DNA from: Alcaligenaceae bacterium
Lineage (GTDB): Bacteria; Pseudomonadota; Gammaproteobacteria; Burkholderiales; Burkholderiaceae_B
Reading direction: 5' to 3'
NCBI GenBank assembly: GCA_013416405.1
Contig: JACCET010000006.1
Coordinates: 248,001 to 312,000 of the forward strand
DNA: 64,000 nt
The number at the start of each line of letters is the position of its first letter. Position 1 is the first letter of the stretch. The translations under genes were made by a program, and so were the position numbers. Below, one piece after another: positions 32,492 through 42,283 of the stretch. Below the pieces are notes generated by a model. That model saw only the letters and a program-made list of their open reading frames with translations, made no database searches and was not told where the DNA came from.

Positions 32492-34222
32492 TTACCGCAC
32501 CTTGCCTTCTTTCCATGCGCTTACCAAAGCCTCGTAGGCAACTGTTTCACCTTTAGGGCTTTCATTGTCAAGCTTCTTCCATGGGGCTTGCGTATCGCTC
32601 AGCCATTTAGAAGGATCACTCTTCTTGTTAAGCTTGGGCGCGCAATGGCTCATACCCGCACGTTCCAGCCTGGCCATGATGTCATCCATTTCTTCGGCCA
32701 GATTATCCATGGCTTGCTGAGGCGTTTTCTCGGCGGTAATGGCGGTCGCCACGTTTTTCCACCAAAGCTGCGCCAGCTTGGGATAATCAGGTACGTTGGT
32801 GCCGGTAGGCGTCCAGGCCACGCGGGCCGGGCTGCGATAAAACTCGATTAGCCCGCCATATTTATCCGCATTCTTGGTGAAGTAATCACTGTGAATATCG
32901 CTATCGCGAATAAAGGTCAGACCCACGATGGACTTCTTGAGCGAGGTCGTTTTAGCCGTTACAAACTGAGCATATAGCCAGGCTGCCGCGACTTTCTTCG
33001 CATCGTGATCTTTGAAGAAGCTCCAGGAGCCGACGTCTTGGTACCCATTCTGCATGCCATCTTTCCAGTACGGACCATGCGGAGCGGGCGCCATACGCCA
33101 TTTGGGGGTGCCGTCTTCGTTCACCACAGGCAGACCCTTCTTGGTCATATCGGCCGTGAATGCGGTGTACCAGAATATCTGCTGGGCAATATGACCTTGC
33201 GCCGGTACCGGACCCGACTCGCTGAATGTCATGCCCTGCGCTTCCTTGGGTGCATATTTTTTCATCCAGTCGATATATTTGGTCAATGCATAGACCGCGG
33301 CCGGCGAGTTGGTTGCGCCCCCACGTTCTACCGATGCGCCAACCGGGGTGCACTTGTCGTCGGCCACGCGTATGCCCCATTCGTCTACCGGCATACCGTT
33401 GGGCGTACCCTTATCGGCGGTACCTGCCATGGACAGCCATGCGTCGGTGAAGCGCCAGCCCAGCGATGGATCTTTCTTGCCGTAATCCATATGCCCGTAT
33501 ATGGGCTTGCCATCGATAGTCTTGACGTCGTTGGTAAAGAAATTAGCAATATCTTCGTAGGCGGTCCAGTTGACCGGCACACCAAGCTCATAGCCATACT
33601 TGGCCTTGAATTGGTCTTTCAGGTCTTGCCTTGCGAACAGATCGGCGCGGAACCAATACAAGTTAGCAAACTGCTGATCGGGCAACTGATAAAGCTTGCC
33701 GTCAGGCGCCGTCGTAAATGACCTGCCTATAAAATCTTCGATATCCAACTCAGGATTGGTCCATTGCTTGCCATCCCCGTTCATGTAATCTGTGAGCGAG
33801 AGCATATTGCCATAGCGGTAGTGCGTGCCGATCAGGTCGGAATCGGAAACCCAGCCATCGTAGATGGATTTTCCCGACTGCATCGACGTTTGCAGCTTCT
33901 CGACCACATCCCCTTCCTGAATCAGGTCGTGGTGCACCGTGATGCCGGTGATTTCAGCGAAGGCCTTAGCCAGCGTCTTGGCCTCGTATTCGTGGGTGGT
34001 AATGGTTTCGGATACCACCGATATCTCGTTGACACCTTGCTCTTTCAGTTTGTTGGCGGCCTCGATGAACCATTTCATTTCAGCCATCTGCTGGTCTTTG
34101 CTCAGGGTCGAAGGCTGAAACTCGTTATCTATCCATTTCTGGGCTTCGGCCTCACCGGCAAATACGTGCCCGGATAGCAGGCATGCTATGGCTAGCCCCA
34201 ATGCGGTACGACGAAATAACAT
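32492..34222 (-). CDS. glpV: Glycerol ABC transporter substrate-binding protein (GlpV-like)
   Basis: Periplasmic binding protein of the GlpSTPQUV glycerol importer described in Rhizobium leguminosarum. The 576 residues begin with a signal peptide (cleavage near VFA-G, residue 22). The mature protein belongs to the family-1 type extracellular binding proteins; the long segment ISVVSETITTHEYEAKTLAK near 63-82 and IYDGWVSDSDLIGTH near 116-130 are typical of the glycerol branch. The glycerol assignment rests on the neighbours (glpD, glpK, DUF2160, two permeases, two ATPases). The 82-base gap upstream contains an inverted repeat GCCACG/CGTGGC (34260-34265/34289-34294) that could separate expression levels. 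Confidence 0.9.
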   Translation of the reverse strand: MLFRRTALGLAIACLLSGHVFAGEAEAQKWIDNEFQPSTLSKDQQMAEMKWFIEAANKLKEQGVNEISVVSETITTHEYEAKTLAKAFAEITGITVHHDLIQEGDVVEKLQTSMQSGKSIYDGWVSDSDLIGTHYRYGNMLSLTDYMNGDGKQWTNPELDIEDFIGRSFTTAPDGKLYQLPDQQFANLYWFRADLFARQDLKDQFKAKYGYELGVPVNWTAYEDIANFFTNDVKTIDGKPIYGHMDYGKKDPSLGWRFTDAWLSMAGTADKGTPNGMPVDEWGIRVADDKCTPVGASVERGGATNSPAAVYALTKYIDWMKKYAPKEAQGMTFSESGPVPAQGHIAQQIFWYTAFTADMTKKGLPVVNEDGTPKWRMAPAPHGPYWKDGMQNGYQDVGSWSFFKDHDAKKVAAAWLYAQFVTAKTTSLKKSIVGLTFIRDSDIHSDYFTKNADKYGGLIEFYRSPARVAWTPTGTNVPDYPKLAQLWWKNVATAITAEKTPQQAMDNLAEEMDDIMARLERAGMSHCAPKLNKKSDPSKWLSDTQAPWKKLDNESPKGETVAYEALVSAWKEGKVR

Positions 34223-34304
34223 TGCTGTCTCCTAATGACAAAGTCCCCGTTCTTATGACGCCACGCACTCGGGGGGATGGTCGAATTACGTGGCTATAAT
34301 TTTT

Positions 34305-34613
34305 TCAACCCTTACGCAGGGTAAATACAAGCACCAGCATCGATACGACAAAACTGATCCAGACACTGGGTTCCTGATCTAGCGCAAACCAGTCTTCCAT
34401 GACTTCACCCAGCCCCAGAAAGCCCAGGTTGATATAGGCTGCAAACAGCAAGCCTATGAACAGTCGATCGCCTCGGGTGGTGCTCATGGGCAGAAAGCCT
34501 TTGCGCAAGGCGGTGGGACACTTCAGCTCCCACACCGTCATGCCCACCAGCATCAGTGCAATGCAAATGAAAAATACAGCGGTTGGCAAAGTCCACATCA
34601 TCCAGCCAAACAT
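34305..34613 (-). CDS. glpU: DUF2160 membrane protein (GlpU-like)
   Basis: 102-residue protein with three hydrophobic segments (about 8-27, 48-68, 84-99), beginning MFGWMMWTLPTAVFFICIAL. DUF2160 proteins occur next to glycerol ABC transporter permeases (GlpU in Rhizobium). The exact role is unknown; it may be an accessory membrane subunit. It starts 25 bases after the downstream permease gene in the operon direction. Confidence 0.87.
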   Translation of the reverse strand: MFGWMMWTLPTAVFFICIALMLVGMTVWELKCPTALRKGFLPMSTTRGDRLFIGLLFAAYINLGFLGLGEVMEDWFALDQEPSVWISFVVSMLVLVFTLRKG

Positions 34614-34637
34614 AACGGTCTCCTTATCGGGCTGTGC

Positions 34638-35453
34638 CTAGACGCGGCCCATGGCAAAGCCTTTTGCGATGTAGTGGCGCACGAACCAGATGACGATGGC
34701 ACCCGGAATGATGGTTAACGTACCTGCTGCCGCCAGCGTTGCCCAGTCCATGCCCGAGGCGGATACGGTGCGGGTCATGGTTGCAACAATAGGTTTGGCA
34801 TTGACGCTGGTCAGGGTGCGCGCGAGCAATAGCTCGACCCAGCTGAACATAAAGCAGAAGAAGGCCGCCACGCCGACGCCCGATTTAATGAGCGGCAGGA
34901 ATATGGTCAGGAAGAATCGGGGGAAACTGTAGCCATCGATATAGGCGGTCTCGTCGATTTCACGCGGAATCCCGCTCATGAAACCTTCGAGTATCCAAAC
35001 CGCCAGCGGCACATTGAATACCAGATGCGCCAATGCCACAGCCCAGTACGTATCCATAAGGCCCATAGTGGAATAAAGCTGGAAAAATGGCAGCAGAAAC
35101 ACCGCCGGAGGTGTCATGCGGTTAGTCAGCAACCAGAAGAACACATGCTTGTCGCCCAAAAAGCGATAGCGCGAAAACGCATAGGCGGCAGGTAGTGCCA
35201 CCGACAGCGAAATAACCATATTGAGCGCGACATAGATCAAGCTGTTGATATAGCCGCTATACCATGACGGGTCAGTAAAGATGGTGATGTAGTTGTCGAG
35301 CGTAAAGTTTTGCGGCAGCAAGGAAAAACTGGACAAAATACCGGAGTTGGTCTTGAAGCTCATGTTGACCATCCAGTAGATGGGCAACATTGCAAACAGC
35401 AGATATAGAACCAGGAAGATCGTGCGCTTGCTGAAGCGTGTTTTTCTATTCAT
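34638..35453 (-). CDS. glpQ: Glycerol ABC transporter permease (GlpQ-like)
   Basis: Inner-membrane permease of the MalG type. The start ATG 35451-35453 gives 271 residues; the open frame extends upstream but overlaps the previous gene. Six membrane helices are predicted, and the EAA loop reads EIDETAYIDGYSFPRFFLTIFL near 180-201, with conserved Gly-Tyr-Ser preceding the proline-containing helix. It overlaps the end of glpP by 8 bases. MalF/MalG-like partner is the preceding gene. Confidence 0.92.
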   Translation of the reverse strand: MNRKTRFSKRTIFLVLYLLFAMLPIYWMVNMSFKTNSGILSSFSLLPQNFTLDNYITIFTDPSWYSGYINSLIYVALNMVISLSVALPAAYAFSRYRFLGDKHVFFWLLTNRMTPPAVFLLPFFQLYSTMGLMDTYWAVALAHLVFNVPLAVWILEGFMSGIPREIDETAYIDGYSFPRFFLTIFLPLIKSGVGVAAFFCFMFSWVELLLARTLTSVNAKPIVATMTRTVSASGMDWATLAAAGTLTIIPGAIVIWFVRHYIAKGFAMGRV

Positions 35454-36339
35454 GGCCGGCCTCTTTGCTTTGCGTGCCCACCCTGAGCATCCAGTTATAC
35501 AAAATGAAGCAGAACACAAGAATAATCAGGAAATAGATCAGTGAAAAAGCCGCCGCTGGGCCCAGGTCGAACTGTCCGACCGCCTTTTGCGTCAGGTACT
35601 GACTTAAGAAGGTGGTGGCATCGCCCGGCCCGCCCCCCGTCAGTACAAAGGGTTCGGTATAAATCATGAAACTGTCCATGAAACGCAAGAGCACCGCAAT
35701 CATCAGCACCCCGCGCATCTTGGGCAGCTGTATATAACGGAACACGGCAAACTTGCTGGCGCCGTCGATGCTGGCGGCCTGGTAGTAAGCTTCTGGAATC
35801 GAGCGCAGACCGGCATAGGCCAGCAGCGCCACCAGCGGCGTCCAGTGCCATACATCCATCAGCAGCACCGTCAGCCAGGCCTGGGTAGGATTGCTGGCAT
35901 AGCTGTAGTCTATGCCCAGCATGGTCAGGGCGCGCCCCATCAGCCCAATATCGGTACGCCCAAAAATCTGCCATATCGTTCCCACGACATTCCAGGGAAT
36001 CAACAATGACAAAGCTACCAACACCAGCACCGCCGAGGCCTTCCAGCCCGAGGCCGGCATGGACAGGGCCAGCAGGATACCCAGCGGAATTTCTATGGCC
36101 AACACCGACAGCGAAAAAATCAATTGGCGCAACAGGGCGGCATGCAGCTCATCATCGCGCATGACCATGGCAAACCACTCAGTTCCCACAAACACAGACC
36201 GCGTAGGGGAAAAAACATCTTGCACCGAGTAATTCACCACCGTCATGAGGGGAATAACGGCAGAGAAGGCGACGCACAGGCACACCGGCAATATCAGCCA
36301 CCATGCCTTTTGATTGACGGGTTTGGAGTCTTGAGTCAT
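35446..36339 (-). CDS. glpP: Glycerol ABC transporter permease (GlpP-like)
   Basis: MalF-type inner-membrane permease, 297 residues with six predicted helices; the EAA-loop pattern AYYQAASIDGASKFAVFRYI lies near 192-211. It follows glpT with an ATGA overlap and precedes glpQ, so the heterodimeric channel is made from one mRNA. The first helix begins LILPVCLCVAFSAVIPLM near 15-32. Confidence 0.92.
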   Translation of the reverse strand: MTQDSKPVNQKAWWLILPVCLCVAFSAVIPLMTVVNYSVQDVFSPTRSVFVGTEWFAMVMRDDELHAALLRQLIFSLSVLAIEIPLGILLALSMPASGWKASAVLVLVALSLLIPWNVVGTIWQIFGRTDIGLMGRALTMLGIDYSYASNPTQAWLTVLLMDVWHWTPLVALLAYAGLRSIPEAYYQAASIDGASKFAVFRYIQLPKMRGVLMIAVLLRFMDSFMIYTEPFVLTGGGPGDATTFLSQYLTQKAVGQFDLGPAAAFSLIYFLIILVFCFILYNWMLRVGTQSKEAGHE

Positions 36340-37412
36340 GCGATGAGCTCCTCGTTCCTGTAAAAGCAGGACTGCGGCCCAAGCAGTGCCAGCCCAACAA
36401 TAGATCCGATTTCGGGCAGGCTGTGTTCCATACCCAGACGGGCGCGCACCAATTGCGTGCCCAGCCTTGCGGTCAGCAACTGGTGAGTACCGACGTCCTG
36501 TATGTTTTCAACGGTAGCGCTCACGACGCCAGGCTCGCCCACTTGTGCTAGGCGTGTGTATTCCGGCCTTATGCCCAACTTCAATTCACCTTGTGCCAAC
36601 GACATGCCGACGGGAATGGAAATGGGCGTTCCAGCAAGTGTGGCCACATCGTTGCCAACGCTTAGCGACAGCAGATTCATGCCTGGCGATCCTATGAAGT
36701 GCCCCACGAACGTATGCGCCGGACGCTCGAACAATTCTTGCGGCGTGCCCATTTGCACCACTTGGCCGCGTGACATCACCATAATCTGTTCGGCAAAGGT
36801 CAGCGCCTCGATCTGATCGTGCGTGACATAGATCAGTGTGAGTTTCAGCTCTTGGTGAATCTGTTTGAGTTTGCGTCGTAGCTGCCACTTAAGGTGCGGG
36901 TCTATGACGGTCAGTGGTTCATCGAACAACACCGCCGAAACGTCGTCGCGCACCAGGCCGCGCCCCAGTGAAATTTTTTGCTTGGCGTCGGCCGACAGGC
37001 CTGCGGCGCGCTGATCAAGCTGATGACTCATTTCAAGCATTTCAGCGATCTTCCCTACCCGCTCTTTAATGCGGGCCTCGGGTATTTTGCGATTGCGCAA
37101 AGGAAAACCCAGGTTCTGTCCCACCGTCATGGTGTCGTACACAACAGGAAACTGGAACACCTGAGCGATATTGCGCGCCTGTGGCGATGCCTGTGTCTGG
37201 TCAACACCATCGAAGTGAACAGTGCCTTGCGACGGCGTAAGCAAGCCCGAAATAATATTGAGCATCGTCGTTTTGCCGCAGCCAGAAGGGCCCAGCAAGG
37301 CATAGGCACCGCCATCTTGAAACGACATTTTCAAAGGCAGCAAGGCGTAGTCTTCGTCGCTTTTCGGATGTGCCACGTAGGAGTGCGAGAGATCGAGGTC
37401 GATACGTGCCAT
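36336..37412 (-). CDS. glpT: Glycerol ABC transporter ATP-binding protein (GlpT-like)
   Basis: One of two ATPases of the importer. The 358 residues contain Walker A LLGPSGCGKTTMLNII near 38-53, the degenerate signature LSADAKQKISLGRGLVRDD near 139-157 (canonical LSGGQ replaced by LSADA), Walker B AVLFDEPLTVIDP near 160-172, and the switch His in VTHDQIEA near 197-204. The C-terminal part (about 240-358) is an MalK-like regulatory OB domain (TOBE). The degenerate signature suggests that the second ATPase partner supplies the hydrolytically competent site. Confidence 0.92.
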   Translation of the reverse strand: MARIDLDLSHSYVAHPKSDEDYALLPLKMSFQDGGAYALLGPSGCGKTTMLNIISGLLTPSQGTVHFDGVDQTQASPQARNIAQVFQFPVVYDTMTVGQNLGFPLRNRKIPEARIKERVGKIAEMLEMSHQLDQRAAGLSADAKQKISLGRGLVRDDVSAVLFDEPLTVIDPHLKWQLRRKLKQIHQELKLTLIYVTHDQIEALTFAEQIMVMSRGQVVQMGTPQELFERPAHTFVGHFIGSPGMNLLSLSVGNDVATLAGTPISIPVGMSLAQGELKLGIRPEYTRLAQVGEPGVVSATVENIQDVGTHQLLTARLGTQLVRARLGMEHSLPEIGSIVGLALLGPQSCFYRNEELIA

Positions 37413-37413
37413 A

Positions 37414-38496
37414 TCAAGCCCCCTTTGTCAGCCGGGGCGCCAGCACCAGGTCGCCGGCTTCGTTAAACAGAAAGGCGGCGGCGGGCGAAAAATACAAGGT
37501 CAGTTCATCACCAATATTGAAATGATGAACGCCGGGGGCCTGGGCCACAATTTCACCGATCTGACTGCTTACGTGCACATAGGTATCGGATCCGGATATC
37601 TCGGCCAGCAGCACTTTGCCCAACAAGACTTGGTCATCCTCGTGGGCCTGCAGCCGCAAGGAGCTGGCACGAAGGCCCACGGTGACCGCTTGCTGACCGG
37701 CTACGGCATCATTGGCCCAGGCCAAGGGCAGCAAACCCACACCGGGCAATTGAATACCGCCGGTTGCTGGCGTTGCCTTGACAAAGTTCATGGGCGGATC
37801 GCTGAAGGCACGGGCAACCTGCATGGATTTGGGAAAATGAAACACTTCAGTGGCGAGGCCATACTGCAGCAATCGCCCTTGATCCAATACGGCGGTATAG
37901 CCGCCCAACAGCAAGGCTTCGCCTGGCTCGGTCGTCGCATAGATAACGGTTGCATCGCTACTGCGAAACACCTGGGTGAGCTCTTCACGCAGCTCTTCCC
38001 GCAGCTTGTAATCGAGATTGACCAGGGGTTCGTCCAGCAGCATCAGGGGCGCGTTCTTTGCCAGTGCACGGGCCAGCGCTACCCGCTGCTGCTGACCACC
38101 GGAAAGCTCGGCGGGCAAGCGATTCAGAAACATGTCTATATGCAGCTTTTCAGCCAGCGCCCGAACGTGCTCATCGACATTCTTTTCACCGCGCAGCTTC
38201 AACGGCGAGGCGATATTTTGCCGCACCGTCAGTGAAGGGTAGTTGATGAACTGCTGATACACCATGGCAACGTTGCGCTTGCGCACCGGCTGGCCCGTGA
38301 CATCGAGATCGTCGATCAGCACTTTGCCGGATGTGGGCGCATCCAGGCCGGCCATGACACGCATCAGCGTGGTTTTTCCGGACTGGGTCGCGCCCAGCAG
38401 AACCGTGACCGCTCCCGGCTGCGGACTAAGGCTCATTTCATAGAGCCAGGTTTCGCTGCCTACCCTCTTGGTGATGCCGTCTAGCTTCAACTGCAT
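37414..38496 (-). CDS. glpS: Glycerol ABC transporter ATP-binding protein (GlpS-like)
   Basis: Second ATPase of the importer; MQLKLDGITKR start taken at 38496 because the upstream ATG at 38511 would overlap a repeat that looks like an operator (38511-38520), although both have weak ribosome-binding sites. The roughly 360 residues hold Walker A LLGATQSGKTTLMRVM near 31-46, signature LSGGQQQRVALARALAKN near 131-148, Walker B LMLLDEPLVNLDY near 151-163. The switch region reads YATTEPGEAL where the canonical His would be, so His is replaced by Glu or Thr. It is first in the glp operon, read away from glpR. Confidence 0.88.
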   Translation of the reverse strand: MQLKLDGITKRVGSETWLYEMSLSPQPGAVTVLLGATQSGKTTLMRVMAGLDAPTSGKVLIDDLDVTGQPVRKRNVAMVYQQFINYPSLTVRQNIASPLKLRGEKNVDEHVRALAEKLHIDMFLNRLPAELSGGQQQRVALARALAKNAPLMLLDEPLVNLDYKLREELREELTQVFRSSDATVIYATTEPGEALLLGGYTAVLDQGRLLQYGLATEVFHFPKSMQVARAFSDPPMNFVKATPATGGIQLPGVGLLPLAWANDAVAGQQAVTVGLRASSLRLQAHEDDQVLLGKVLLAEISGSDTYVHVSSQIGEIVAQAPGVHHFNIGDELTLYFSPAAAFLFNEAGDLVLAPRLTKGA

Positions 38497-38510
38497 GGGC
38501 TTGTCTCGCA

Positions 38511-38540
38511 TTTATTGTTCTATTCTGCGCATTATTGTTC
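38511..38540. promoter_or_regulatory. Candidate GlpR operators in the glpS-glpR intergenic region
   Basis: Two direct copies of TTATTGTTC (in 38511-38520 and 38531-38540), 20 bases apart, i.e. on the same DNA face. They resemble the TTCG/TGTTC half-sites bound by DeoR-family GlpR. A further AAGAACAAAAAATG lies next to the glpR start. The position between the divergent glpS and glpR supports a role as shared control region. Confidence 0.45.
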
Positions 38541-38630
38541 GTTTATAGGCTTATTTCCCTTGCTGATAACCCTAGCTTTAGTTCTTTTTGTTTCGTTGTA
38601 CAGTTATTCACTTGCTATGAAGAACAAAAA

Positions 38631-39398
38631 ATGACTCCAAATCCTCGCCAGCTCAAATTGCTGCAGCATGTGCACAAGCACAGTAGCAGCACTGTCGACC
38701 AGCTTGCCGCTTATCTGGACGTCACGGTGCAAACTGTAAGGCGCGACCTGCAACGCCTATCTGAGGCCGGGCTACTTACCCGCTTTCATGGGGGCGTTCG
38801 CCTGCCCAATTCAACCATAGAGAATATTGGCTACCGCCAGCGTGAAAGTCTACATGCCGAAGGCAAGCACCGCATTGCCCAAGCCGTTGCCCGCGCTGTT
38901 CCCAACGACTGTTCACTGTTGATCAATATCGGCACCACCACGGAAGCCATTGCCAAAGCCTTGTTGCATCACACCGGCCTGCGTGTCATTACCAATAACA
39001 TCAACGTTGCATCTATTCTTAGTCGCAACCCGAATTGCGAGATCATCGTAACGGGCGGCGTAGTAAGACCACGGGACTACGGTATCGTAGGCGAGGCCAC
39101 CGTCGACTTCATACGGCAATTCAAGGTTGATATCGCGCTGATTGGCATATCGGGTATTGAATCCGACGGGTCACTACGGGATTATGACTATCGTGAAGTG
39201 AAAGTTTCACAGGCCATTATTTCGCACGCGCGCGAGGTATGGTTGGCCACCGATGCCAGCAAGTTCAATCGCCCTGCCATGGTGCGGGTGGCCGAGCTCA
39301 AGCAGATAGACCGCCTGTTTACCGACGCACCACCACCCGATCCCTTCCCCGATATGCTGGCTCACGCCCAGGTGCAATGCGATATAGCTGCAGCCTAA
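38631..39398 (+). CDS. glpR: DeoR-family transcriptional regulator, probable glycerol regulator GlpR
   Basis: Repressor of glycerol genes that releases DNA when it binds glycerol-3-phosphate. Start ATG 38631 chosen for alignment to the family (NPRQLKLLQHVHKHSSSTVDQLA); earlier in-frame codons precede it. The 255 residues have an N-terminal winged helix-turn-helix (about 5-57; VTVQTVRRDLQRL near 30-42) and a DeoR C-terminal sensor domain with INIGTTTEAIAKAL near 98-111 (sugar-phosphate binding). It sits between the divergent importer operon and glpK. Confidence 0.92.
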   Translation: MTPNPRQLKLLQHVHKHSSSTVDQLAAYLDVTVQTVRRDLQRLSEAGLLTRFHGGVRLPNSTIENIGYRQRESLHAEGKHRIAQAVARAVPNDCSLLINIGTTTEAIAKALLHHTGLRVITNNINVASILSRNPNCEIIVTGGVVRPRDYGIVGEATVDFIRQFKVDIALIGISGIESDGSLRDYDYREVKVSQAIISHAREVWLATDASKFNRPAMVRVAELKQIDRLFTDAPPPDPFPDMLAHAQVQCDIAAA

Positions 39399-39472
39399 GT
39401 CTCGCTGGCCTAGTTGTGCGGCCGGCATCGTTGCCCGTAAACTCCTGATCAGCCATATTTCCAGAATTCACC

Positions 39473-40966
39473 ATGACCTATCTACTTGCACTCGACCAGG
39501 GCACTTCCAGCACGCGCAGCATTGTTTTCGATCAACAGGGAAACATCGTGGCGCTGGCACAAAAAGAAATCACGCAAATCTACCCGGAACCCGGTTGGGT
39601 CGAGCACGACCCCATGGAGATCTGGCAAACGCAGCTGAGCACCGCTCAAGAAGCTATTGCCAAGGCTGGGCTGCAAGCCAGCGACATACACGCCATCGGC
39701 ATCACCAATCAGCGCGAAACCACCGTTGTATGGAACAAGAAAACAGGCACACCCCTCTACAACGCCATCGTCTGGCAAGACCGCCGCGCCGAACCCACCT
39801 GCGTCACCCTAAGGGAACAAGGCCTTGACGGTGTCATCCAGGAAAAAACCGGCTTGCGCGTGGACGCTTATTTTTCGGGCACCAAGCTCAAATGGATACT
39901 GGATCATGTGCCTGATGCGCGCAATCAGGCCGCCAAAGGTGAATTGGCCTTTGGCACGATAGATAGCTGGCTGATGTGGCAACTGACCCAGGGCGAGAAG
40001 CACATGACCGACGTTAGCAATGCCTCACGCACCATGCTGTTCAATGTGCACAGTAATGAATGGGATGCCGAGCTACTACAGATCCTGAACATTCCTCCCG
40101 CCCTGATGCCCAATGTTTTGCCGTCGAGCGCCGAGTTTGGCGCCGTCAAGGCCAGCCTGCTTGGCCATGCTATTCCCATATGCGGCGTTGCCGGAGACCA
40201 GCAAAGCGCACTGTTCGGCCAGGCGTGCTTCACCGACGGCATGGCCAAGAATACGTACGGCACAGGTTGCTTCATGCTGATGCACACCGGCTCGACTTTC
40301 CAGACCTCACAGAATGGCCTGGTCACCACCAGCGCCGCACAAACCAGCAACCAGGCCCTGTACGCCATGGAAGGCAGCGTGTTTGTGGGAGGCGCCGTAG
40401 TGCAATGGATGCGTGATGGGTTGGACGCCTTCAAGAAAAGCAGCGAAATCGAAGCACTGGCACAAAGCGTACCCGACTCGGGCGGCGTTATGTTGGTGCC
40501 GGCCTTCACGGGCCTGGGCGCCCCCTACTGGAAGCCCGAGGCCAGAGGAACAATCACTGGACTGACGCGCGGCAGCACCATGGCGCACATTGCACGGGCC
40601 GCGCTCGAAAGCATCGCCTATCAAAGCACCGCCCTGCTCCAGGCTATGAGCCGCGATGCCGTCGCAGCGGGCTCTGCACCATTAGCAGAACTGCGTGTCG
40701 ATGGTGGCGCCTGCGTCAATGATTTACTTATGCAGTTCCAGGCTGATCTGCTGGGCATTCCGGTGCTTAGACCCACCATGATAGAAACCACGGCGCTGGG
40801 TGCCGCCTATCTTGCGGGCCTGACCAGCGGTGTTTACCGCGACACCCAAGAGCTGTCGACCCTGTGGAAGGTGGAACGCCGCTTCACGCCGCAAATGCCT
40901 GCGGAACAGGCCCAGGCACTGATGCAGGCCTGGGAGCATGCGATACGCCAGACTTGTGCCGATTGA
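39473..40966 (+). CDS. glpK: Glycerol kinase
   Basis: ATP-dependent phosphorylation of glycerol to glycerol-3-phosphate. The 497 residues match the FGGY family: [15 protein letters not shown] near 6-20, HDPMEIW near 43-49, [12 protein letters not shown] near 82-93, [16 protein letters not shown] near 238-253, and the second FGGY signature [18 protein letters not shown] near 409-426. It follows glpR by 74 bases and is probably in the same transcript. Confidence 0.96.
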   Translation: MTYLLALDQGTSSTRSIVFDQQGNIVALAQKEITQIYPEPGWVEHDPMEIWQTQLSTAQEAIAKAGLQASDIHAIGITNQRETTVVWNKKTGTPLYNAIVWQDRRAEPTCVTLREQGLDGVIQEKTGLRVDAYFSGTKLKWILDHVPDARNQAAKGELAFGTIDSWLMWQLTQGEKHMTDVSNASRTMLFNVHSNEWDAELLQILNIPPALMPNVLPSSAEFGAVKASLLGHAIPICGVAGDQQSALFGQACFTDGMAKNTYGTGCFMLMHTGSTFQTSQNGLVTTSAAQTSNQALYAMEGSVFVGGAVVQWMRDGLDAFKKSSEIEALAQSVPDSGGVMLVPAFTGLGAPYWKPEARGTITGLTRGSTMAHIARAALESIAYQSTALLQAMSRDAVAAGSAPLAELRVDGGACVNDLLMQFQADLLGIPVLRPTMIETTALGAAYLAGLTSGVYRDTQELSTLWKVERRFTPQMPAEQAQALMQAWEHAIRQTCAD

Positions 40967-40978
40967 ACACCACAATAC

Positions 40979-42283
40979 CTAAGCAGCGGTCAAAGCCAGC
41001 CCACCATTGAGCCTGTCCAGAACAGCACGTTGAACAGACGGCGGGCCGCTTTTCAGCAGCGCCGGCCAATCAGCCTGCGCACGCCTGACCACCTGCTTGG
41101 CCAGGGTTAGGTAACGGCCTGGCCGCAAGACTTGCGCCATAACCAGCAGTGCTTCGAGGTCGTTCCAACTAAATTGCCGTACCCGTTGGTCTATAGCCCG
41201 ATTTATGCCGTAGTCGGTTTGGGCCACGCTGTCGAATAGCGCAGTGACGCATACCGGATCGTATACGGGCGCCAGGTGAGGCGTAGTGCCATCCGGATAA
41301 ACCAGCGCCCAGTTTTTCAAATGGGCGTCGGTATTGCCCATCAGCATATAAGCCACCAGGCGCTCGATGAAAGATCGGATATCCTGCACCGGCCTGCCCG
41401 ACAGCCTGTCAAGCACACGCAGCATGGCGGCGTAGTCTGTGTTCAGGTCTTTGCCATATTTGTGCCGTGGCTCGTATTGCAAAACCTGGGCGAATTCTTC
41501 CATATGTATGCGCAGCCCGCTGGGCCCTCGGTCGAACCTGGCCACGGCCAGAATGTGATCAAAAGGCAGGTTCTCAGGCAAATCGGCATCGGCACGCGAA
41601 ATCACCGACGCCGCAGCGCAGTCAAGGTCAAGCGCCGCACACAGGCGATAGCAGGTAAATTCGTTTTCGACCAGATCGCCATGGCGGGTGGACGGCAATT
41701 TCAATATGTAGGAACCAGCCTGACCACGACGCTTGACAGCATAGCGACGCCCATCTTGAACGGCAGAAAACTTGGTCACAGCCCCCGGCAGCGAGGCAGC
41801 ATCTTCGACCGGCATCTCGACGAAGCCGGGTTCCAGGACATCCAGCCCCAAAGCCGTATGCCAATGCCTGACGGTGTCGGGCACCCCCAGTTCAGCCGCC
41901 ACAGGCTCGACTTCCAGCGCCCCCATCAAATCGTGGCCTGCTGCCGCCAATAGCTCGAATTCGTCATCGGGGGCGCAGCCACGTTCGCGGGCCAGGCGTT
42001 CCCGATTATGCCCTTCGGGCAGCAGATTCTGAAAAAAGACAGGCAGGCGGCCATCGTTGCGTACCAACCTGGCATCGCGCATGGATGTCAGAATTTCACG
42101 GGTAGACGCTTCATCAACCCCCTGATAGCTTAATGACAGCAGCGGACGGGCAGGATCATTGACATAGCCCTCATCGAAAGACACTCTGAGAATATCGCCA
42201 TATTGCGACAAGTACCCGATGGCACGCTTTTCGCGCGTGGGCAGGTGCAAGTACATGCGCAGATACTTGATAGAGGTGTTCAT
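40979..42283 (-). CDS. hipA: HipA-family serine/threonine kinase toxin
   Basis: Persistence-related kinase. E. coli HipA phosphorylates glutamyl-tRNA synthetase; others have different targets. The 434 residues show the HipA N-terminal domain (about 1-100, with YLSQYGDILRVSFDEGYV and LPVFFQNLLPEGHNRERLA), the kinase core with SKFSAV-like TKFSAVQDGRRYAVKR near 167-182, the catalytic loop MGNTDAHLKNWAL near 313-325, and the metal-binding Asp in APVYDPV near 336-342. It overlaps hipB by ATGA. All canonical catalytic residues seem present, so it is probably active. Confidence 0.93.
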   Translation of the reverse strand: MNTSIKYLRMYLHLPTREKRAIGYLSQYGDILRVSFDEGYVNDPARPLLSLSYQGVDEASTREILTSMRDARLVRNDGRLPVFFQNLLPEGHNRERLARERGCAPDDEFELLAAAGHDLMGALEVEPVAAELGVPDTVRHWHTALGLDVLEPGFVEMPVEDAASLPGAVTKFSAVQDGRRYAVKRRGQAGSYILKLPSTRHGDLVENEFTCYRLCAALDLDCAAASVISRADADLPENLPFDHILAVARFDRGPSGLRIHMEEFAQVLQYEPRHKYGKDLNTDYAAMLRVLDRLSGRPVQDIRSFIERLVAYMLMGNTDAHLKNWALVYPDGTTPHLAPVYDPVCVTALFDSVAQTDYGINRAIDQRVRQFSWNDLEALLVMAQVLRPGRYLTLAKQVVRRAQADWPALLKSGPPSVQRAVLDRLNGGLALTAA

